A DNA stretch of 64,000 nucleotides, taken from Sporomusa ovata DSM 2662 (GTDB lineage Bacteria > Bacillota > Negativicutes > Sporomusales > Sporomusaceae). Positions 60,454 to 64,000 of the stretch are shown piece by piece. A program made the translations under genes and the position numbers. The stretch is from positions 372,001 through 436,000 of the forward strand of contig NZ_ASXP01000004.1 in NCBI RefSeq assembly GCF_000445445.1, given 5' to 3'. The notes beneath the pieces were generated by a model. The model saw only the letters and a program-made list of their open reading frames with translations. It made no database searches and was not told the origin of the DNA. How positions within the stretch are numbered: the stretch's first letter is position 1; each line of letters begins with the position of its first letter.

Positions 60454-60580
60454 CCTCCTGTAAAATTTCCCATGATCTGATGATAAACTTCAATATGGGA
60501 TTAGAACCCCACCTGAAGCTAAGTCTGATTTATGGGTGGTTACAGGAGGGCATAGAGCCTCCATATCAAAAAGGGAGGGT
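60454..60580 (+). ncRNA. candidate structured RNA / translational switch upstream of the 84-residue ORF
   Basis: CCTCCTGTAA (60454-60463) is fully complementary to TTACAGGAGG (60540-60549) and encloses two hairpins: CCCAT 60469-60473 with ATGGG 60495-60499, and CCACC 60509-60513 with GGTGG 60535-60539. This is a three-way junction. Just after it, CCTCC (60558-60562) can pair either with GGAGG at 60545-60549 or with the ribosome site GGGAGGG at 60573-60579. It does not match a riboswitch class I know. The junction is palindromic, so the minus strand could carry it instead. Confidence 0.45.
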
Positions 60581-60588
60581 ATTTCATT

Positions 60589-60843
60589 ATGGTAATGGTG
60601 TATACACCAGGTAATAAATTCGAATGTGTAGAGCTTAAGCAAGTCCAGTTTAAACTGCTCATTGATGAAACTGGGCAACAGTATCTACTGATGTACGATT
60701 TTGGTCAGCAATACCTATATGGCGTACAATATAGGAAAAGGAACCAGCCGGATTTCACCTATATTGATGAGGTAATCCATATTGAAGAAGAACCGCTGCG
60801 TAAGAGCCGCTTTCAAAAATTGTCCAGGACAAACCTTATCTAA
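60589..60843 (+). CDS. small hypothetical protein
   Basis: 84 residues, not recognised; soluble, beta-rich (FECVELKQVQFKLLIDETG, YLYGVQYRKRNQ), ending in a basic tail. GGGAGGG lies 9 bases before the ATG at 60589; an internal ATG at 60595 is an alternative. The upstream leader can fold so as to hide this ribosome site. A strong hairpin lies 80 bases downstream. Confidence 0.6.
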   Translation: MVMVYTPGNKFECVELKQVQFKLLIDETGQQYLLMYDFGQQYLYGVQYRKRNQPDFTYIDEVIHIEEEPLRKSRFQKLSRTNLI

Positions 60844-60922
60844 TTTTTTATCCGCCGCATCGCGGGTAACTACCAAGAGCAGCTAACGTACGCAGTCGCC
60901 AAGGATTACCAATAGTTATTCC

Positions 60923-60959
60923 GGCAAAGGTATGGTATACACAATACCATACCTTTGCC
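60923..60959 (+). terminator. strong hairpin, probable terminator
   Basis: GGCAAAGGTATGGTAT (60923-60938) and its perfect complement (60944-60959), 5-base loop. T-tract poor, so function as terminator is probable, not sure. Confidence 0.6.
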
Positions 60960-61073
60960 ATTATGGGTATTTTAAAAAGTCGAGTTATACCAGAACGTCA
61001 GTTAGCTAAAAAATTTGGCAATTAATAGATTGAAGTTCACCGTAGGAAGGCGTTGCATAGACAGGAATAGTAT

Positions 61074-61095
61074 GTAATAATGTGTACAATATTAC
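61074..61095. promoter_or_regulatory. 22-bp palindrome at the promoter of the amino-acid-binding protein gene
   Basis: GTAATAATGTG followed by TACAATATTAC: 9 of 11 positions symmetric. It overlaps a likely -10 region (TTGCAT at about 61053 as -35), 30 bases upstream of the gene, so a repressor or activator site is plausible. Confidence 0.45.
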
Positions 61096-61125
61096 CATTT
61101 TGATTAAATAGAGGGAGGGTTAACT

Positions 61126-61914
61126 ATGTTAAAAAAATTAGTGATGTGTTTTACATTAGCGGCTTTTTTACTATCATTAACGGTGCTTACCGGATGTGGT
61201 CAACAAAAACAGGCAGAGCCCACTAATTCTGGTAAAAAAATTGTTACGATCGGGTCAGAAACAACTTTTCCACCTTTTGAATTTCAGGATGAAAAAACCC
61301 AGGAGTATATTGGTTTTGATATTGATTTAGCTAAGGCGGTGTTTACAAAAGCTGGCTATGAACCTCAGATCATAAGCACTCAGTTTGATGGCCTCATTCC
61401 GGCGGTAAATTCAGGAACAATTGATGCGATTGTTTCCGCTATGCAAATTACAGAAGAACGTTCCCAAAAAGTATTGTTTTCTAAACCGTATTATGAGTCA
61501 GGACAAAATATTTTAGTTCGAATTGACAATAATACCATAATGAATTGGAATGATCTTGAAGGTAAAAAAATTGGTGTGCAAATTGGTACAACCGGAGCGG
61601 CGGAAGCTAAAAAAGTGCCTAATGCTACTATTCGTGAGTTTAACAATACCTCAGAAGCTAACTTAGAGCTAAAAACTGGTGGCGTGGATGCGGTAGTTAA
61701 CAGCGTTCCGGTAAATGCATATTATCTGAAGAACGGTGGCGGTTCAAAAGACGCTAAAACGGTCGGCGATGTCCATAAGGCATTATATTGTAGTATTGCT
61801 GTGAAGAAGGACAATACTGAGCTGATTGAAAAAGTTAACAATGCCCTTGATGAAATTAAGCAAAATGGCGAATATGACAAGATTTATGAGAAGTGGTTTG
61901 GGAAAAAACCATAA
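61126..61914 (+). CDS. amino acid ABC transporter substrate-binding lipoprotein (GlnH family)
   Basis: 262 residues. The lipoprotein signal ends at VLTGC (Cys 24). SBP family 3 pattern: TIGSETTFPPFEFQDEK, GFDIDLAKAVFTKAGY, FDGLIPAVNSGTIDAIVSAM, and GKKIGVQIGTTGA. Binds a polar amino acid (Gln, Arg or similar) at the cell surface. No permease or ATPase genes follow: a terminator comes 3 bases after the stop, so this is an orphan binding protein. AGGGAGGGT start site. Confidence 0.9.
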   Translation: MLKKLVMCFTLAAFLLSLTVLTGCGQQKQAEPTNSGKKIVTIGSETTFPPFEFQDEKTQEYIGFDIDLAKAVFTKAGYEPQIISTQFDGLIPAVNSGTIDAIVSAMQITEERSQKVLFSKPYYESGQNILVRIDNNTIMNWNDLEGKKIGVQIGTTGAAEAKKVPNATIREFNNTSEANLELKTGGVDAVVNSVPVNAYYLKNGGGSKDAKTVGDVHKALYCSIAVKKDNTELIEKVNNALDEIKQNGEYDKIYEKWFGKKP

Positions 61915-61917
61915 CAC

Positions 61918-61948
61918 AAAAAGGGTTGCCTCAAGAGCAACCCTTTTT
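61918..61948 (+). terminator. intrinsic terminator after the amino-acid-binding protein gene
   Basis: AAAAAGGGTTGC (61918-61929), 7-base loop, GCAACCCTTTTT (61937-61948). Confidence 0.9.
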
Positions 61949-61949
61949 A

Positions 61950-62400
61950 ACATCGTTGCCAGCTCTCCCAAATGGTATATTGGAGTCTGCTCACGAAACG
62001 GGAAAGATTGTACGCTAACCAGATAATCTAATCTAAGAATAACCGCATATCAATACAGTCTACACCAATATTTTTTATATCAATTATATTGGTGCTGCAA
62101 TTTCCTCTGTTTGAGCCGACATTGGTAGCTTCTCTACCCGGGGGAGCTTTCCTGCTTAATTGGCAAGAAATCATTCATCATTGAGTATAGGGGTGTCACA
62201 GGGATGGGGTTGCCGACATTTGCGTATTTCTTGCATACCAACCTTCGTTCTACCTTACTAAAACACTGTTATGTCGATAACCCCGTCTCCTTGACCGGTC
62301 TTGACCGGCAAAACCTGCGAGCAACAACAATAGAACATAGACTAAATATTATGGAAAAGTGTGATAAAATATTTGTTTTTTTTTAACCAGCCAGTAAGGA
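61950..62400. other. intergenic stretch without a convincing gene
   Basis: About 450 bases. A 60-codon frame at 62204-62386 lacks a ribosome site and family features. A short direct repeat CTTGACCGG occurs twice near 62292-62310. Nothing else is supported. Confidence 0.5.
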
Positions 62401-62411
62401 GGAAATCGTTT

Positions 62412-63158
62412 TTGGATAATAAGTTTTTTGAGTATTATGATAAATATTTGGGAATTAGCATGTCGAACAAACACCCCAAAATTTATCCATGTAAACAAAG
62501 AAACAAACTTTTAGCTAGAAACTATTTTCAACATCTTATTATTACTAATAGAGAAGGACTAATTTATTCGATTGAGCCACTTTTTTATTCTCAATTCAAA
62601 ATGTATATTGATATAGAAAAATATTCTGAAATTAATGAAAGCCTCATACTATTAATAAATAACTTTTTTAATAAAAGATTTGGTAATTATAAAATCAGAA
62701 AAATGCTTAGATTGACTACTGCTAATGATTTAAAATTTTTACAATCTACCTGTGCTAGAAAATTGACGATAGGTGATAAAGATATATTTTTGAATTCGGG
62801 AAACAAAAGTAACACCAAGCCTTATAAAGAAAGAAAATGGGACGCTATTAAGGCAATGATACGTGAAGAGAGAGCTTTTGTATATGTTCATCAAAATCAA
62901 ATATTGTCTTTGGCAATAGTGTCAAATATTGATTTTAATGGCGGAAATATTGTTGTTAATACTGTGCCGGAATATAGAAACTTTGGCTATGGCAAATTAG
63001 TAGTCTCAAAAGCTGCAAAATGGTGTTTGGAAAATGATGTACTACCTATTTATTGGGTCGACTCATTGAATGTTAACTCGTTAAAATTGGCTCTAAGCAT
63101 TGGGTTTCAAATAATGGCAGAAGAGTTGGTAGTTTCAACAGAGAAAGATGAAAAATAG
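62412..63158 (+). CDS. GNAT family N-acetyltransferase
   Basis: 248 residues from TTG 62412, chosen because AAGGAGG lies about 8 bases upstream; the open frame continues to 62361 with no site. The C-terminal ~90 residues carry the GNAT fold with the acetyl-CoA loop VPEYRNFGYGKLVV and the last motif LNVNSLKLALSIGFQI. The N-terminal ~130 residues are Lys/Asn/Ile-rich and not recognised. Base composition is markedly more AT-rich than neighbours, suggesting recent transfer. Substrate unknown. Confidence 0.8.
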   Translation: MDNKFFEYYDKYLGISMSNKHPKIYPCKQRNKLLARNYFQHLIITNREGLIYSIEPLFYSQFKMYIDIEKYSEINESLILLINNFFNKRFGNYKIRKMLRLTTANDLKFLQSTCARKLTIGDKDIFLNSGNKSNTKPYKERKWDAIKAMIREERAFVYVHQNQILSLAIVSNIDFNGGNIVVNTVPEYRNFGYGKLVVSKAAKWCLENDVLPIYWVDSLNVNSLKLALSIGFQIMAEELVVSTEKDEK

Positions 63159-63191
63159 TGTGTGTTTCCATAAGATTTTTGGCATTTAGGG

Positions 63192-63220
63192 TTGACATCT
63201 TTCTCTAAATTGGGTACAAT
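63192..63220 (+). promoter_or_regulatory. sigma-A promoter for tRNA-Pro
   Basis: TTGACA (63192-63197), 17 bases, TACAAT (63215-63220), about 55 bases before the tRNA. Confidence 0.88.
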
Positions 63221-63275
63221 GAATTTTGTCAGTCAGATACTAGGTATCAATTGCTAATGGTGAAGACAAAAAAAT

Positions 63276-63352
63276 CGGGGCGTAGCGCAGTTTGGTAGCG
63301 CATTAGTCTGGGGGACTAAGGGTCGCAGGTTCAAATCCTGTCGCTCCGACCA
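63276..63352 (+). tRNA. tRNA-Pro (anticodon GGG)
   Basis: 77 bases with encoded CCA. Acceptor CGGGGCG/CGCTCCG, D-loop GCGCAGTTTGGTAGCGC, anticodon stem TTAGT/ACTAA around CTGGGGG, so GGG (reads CCC and CCU), T-loop GGTTCAAATCC. Confidence 0.97.
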
Positions 63353-63362
63353 AAAAAGTTTT

Positions 63363-63391
63363 GGGATTCCATCTTGGAATCCCCTTCTTTA
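63363..63391 (+). terminator. intrinsic terminator after tRNA-Pro
   Basis: GGGATTCC (63363-63370), loop, GGAATCCC (63376-63383), then CTTCTTT. Confidence 0.75.
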
Positions 63392-63432
63392 TAATTCATG
63401 ATAGTAAAAATCCCTGGCTTCTATGCCGTTAT

Positions 63433-63471
63433 CCTACTCTTTTGACCGAGGGTAGGAGTTTTTGGTTTTTT
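63433..63471 (+). terminator. terminator-like hairpin in the queC leader (possible attenuator)
   Basis: CCTACTCT (63433-63440) with AGGGTAGG (63449-63456), followed by AGTTTTTGGTTTTTT. It lies about 75 bases before queC and downstream of the tRNA's own terminator. A 10-base direct repeat CTTTTGACCG occurs in its loop (63439) and again at 63479. Confidence 0.5.
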
Positions 63472-63547
63472 ACTGTCACTTTTGACCGTTCTTAGTATTT
63501 GATCAGAAGAAGTAACCCAACTAATTCGTACAAGGGGGTAAATAGTA

Positions 63548-64000
63548 ATGTCAAAAGCAGCGCTGGTAGTCTTCAGTGGTGGACAAGACAGCACCACCTG
63601 TCTGTTCTGGGCGATGCAACACTTTGATACAGTAGCAGCGATTACGTTTAACTATAACCAAAGACATAAACAGGAGATAGAGTGTGCTGCTGCTATTGCC
63701 AGTGAATTTAATATACCTCATATGGTTTTAGACATGAGCTTGCTGAATCAGTTGGCTCCTAATGCGCTAACCAGAAGTGATATCGAAATAAAAGCCGGTG
63801 AAAACGGACAACTGCCAACAACATTTGTAGATGGTCGTAATTTACTCTTCCTGTCATTTGCAGCAGTAGCCGCTAAACAGCAACAGATTCGTCATATTGT
63901 TACCGGGGTTTGTGAGACTGATTTCAGTGGTTATCCCGACTGTCGTGACGTTTTTGTCAAATCAATGAATGTTACTTTAAATCTGGCAATGGACTACCCG
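63548..64000 (+). CDS. queC: 7-cyano-7-deazaguanine synthase (3' end beyond window)
   Basis: First 151 residues only; the frame is open to the window edge. ATG 63548 is preceded by AAGGGGGTAA. The PP-loop SGGQDSTTCLFW is near residue 10, FNYNQRHKQE near 40, and the QueC-specific FVDGRNLLFLSFAA near 95 and GVCETDFSGYPDCRD near 120. Converts 7-carboxy-7-deazaguanine to preQ0 with ATP and ammonia, in queuosine biosynthesis. The zinc cysteines at the C-terminus lie outside the window. Confidence 0.95.
   Translation, partial: MSKAALVVFSGGQDSTTCLFWAMQHFDTVAAITFNYNQRHKQEIECAAAIASEFNIPHMVLDMSLLNQLAPNALTRSDIEIKAGENGQLPTTFVDGRNLLFLSFAAVAAKQQQIRHIVTGVCETDFSGYPDCRDVFVKSMNVTLNLAMDYP

Noticed and set aside
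62204..62386. 60-codon ORF upstream of the GNAT gene
   Set aside because: No ribosome site, no family features, and it runs over the GNAT promoter region.
63385..63547. Known preQ1-I riboswitch upstream of queC
   Set aside because: The expected short stem-loop with a downstream A-rich pseudoknot tail is not present.
1..64000. CRISPR arrays, prophage, integrases, rRNA operons, biosynthetic gene clusters or defence systems
   Set aside because: No regularly spaced repeats of CRISPR type, no cas, integrase, capsid, rRNA or typical defence genes were found on either strand.

Overview
The window looks like chromosomal DNA from an endospore-forming member of the Firmicutes, most likely a Negativicutes (Sporomusa/Pelosinus-like) anaerobe. 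Spore genes (spoIVA, spoIIP, spmA, spmB, ytfJ with its DUF2953 partner, a dacB-like carboxypeptidase) establish spore formation. The IspH-S1 fusion, a C_GCAxxG_C_C protein, a LytSR-CstA module and moderate GC content fit Negativicutes or Clostridia. The genus-level placement is inference; no rRNA gene is present.

Layout. 1-6.4 kb: 3' end of a MATE transporter, a small secreted protein, an M20 amidohydrolase, a DUF2007 protein, pyruvate kinase with a C-terminal PEP-utilizer domain, and an unknown membrane-anchored protein. 6.4-12 kb: acyltransferase 3, a 153-bp MITE-like insertion, a D-amino-acid aminotransferase, two small Cys-rich proteins, and a VWA/MoxR pair. 12-19.8 kb: a short-chain dehydrogenase behind an apparent sigma-54 promoter with tandem upstream repeats, small membrane proteins, a YgjP-like metallohydrolase, tRNA-Leu(CAA), a MerR-like protein, a PAS histidine kinase preceded by an inverted Spo0A-box-like repeat, and an L,D-transpeptidase. 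20-26.4 kb: polA-mutM-coaE-lytic transglycosylase, then a peptide-binding lipoprotein. 26.5-36 kb: two tRNA-Leu genes, DUF2953-ytfJ, then dac-spmA-spmB-[two redox genes]-rluB-baiN. 36-58.6 kb: aroF-aroA-cmk-plsC-[lytS-lytR-cstA]-ispH/S1-fni-DUF1614-spoIIP-DUF512-der-plsY-gpsA-spoIVA, then an ACT repressor-hom-thrB. Gene order here resembles the cmk...der-gpsA-spoIVA and dacB-spmA-spmB-rluB regions of Bacillus, with clade-specific insertions. 58.7-64 kb is accessory-like: a DUF1648 gene split by a second copy of the MITE, a YbaK protein, a candidate structured RNA, small ORFs, an orphan amino-acid-binding lipoprotein, an AT-rich GNAT acetyltransferase, tRNA-Pro(GGG) and the 5' part of queC.

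How the parts fit. LytS/LytR very likely senses an extracellular carboxylate such as pyruvate and activates cstA: two ATTTCA direct repeats with a 21-bp period lie just upstream of a good cstA promoter. The Dac/SpmA/SpmB/SpoIIP/SpoIVA/YtfJ set covers forespore engulfment, cortex and coat assembly. AroF/AroA, Hom/ThrB and QueC are biosynthetic, PolA/MutM handle DNA replication and repair, and PlsC/PlsY/GpsA make phospholipid precursors.

The strongest new observations are: the pair of 153-bp elements with target-site duplications, one of which breaks a gene that can be exactly reconstructed; the sigma-54 promoter with 33-bp-spaced dyads; the LytTR operator; and a possible RNA switch at 60.45-60.58 kb.
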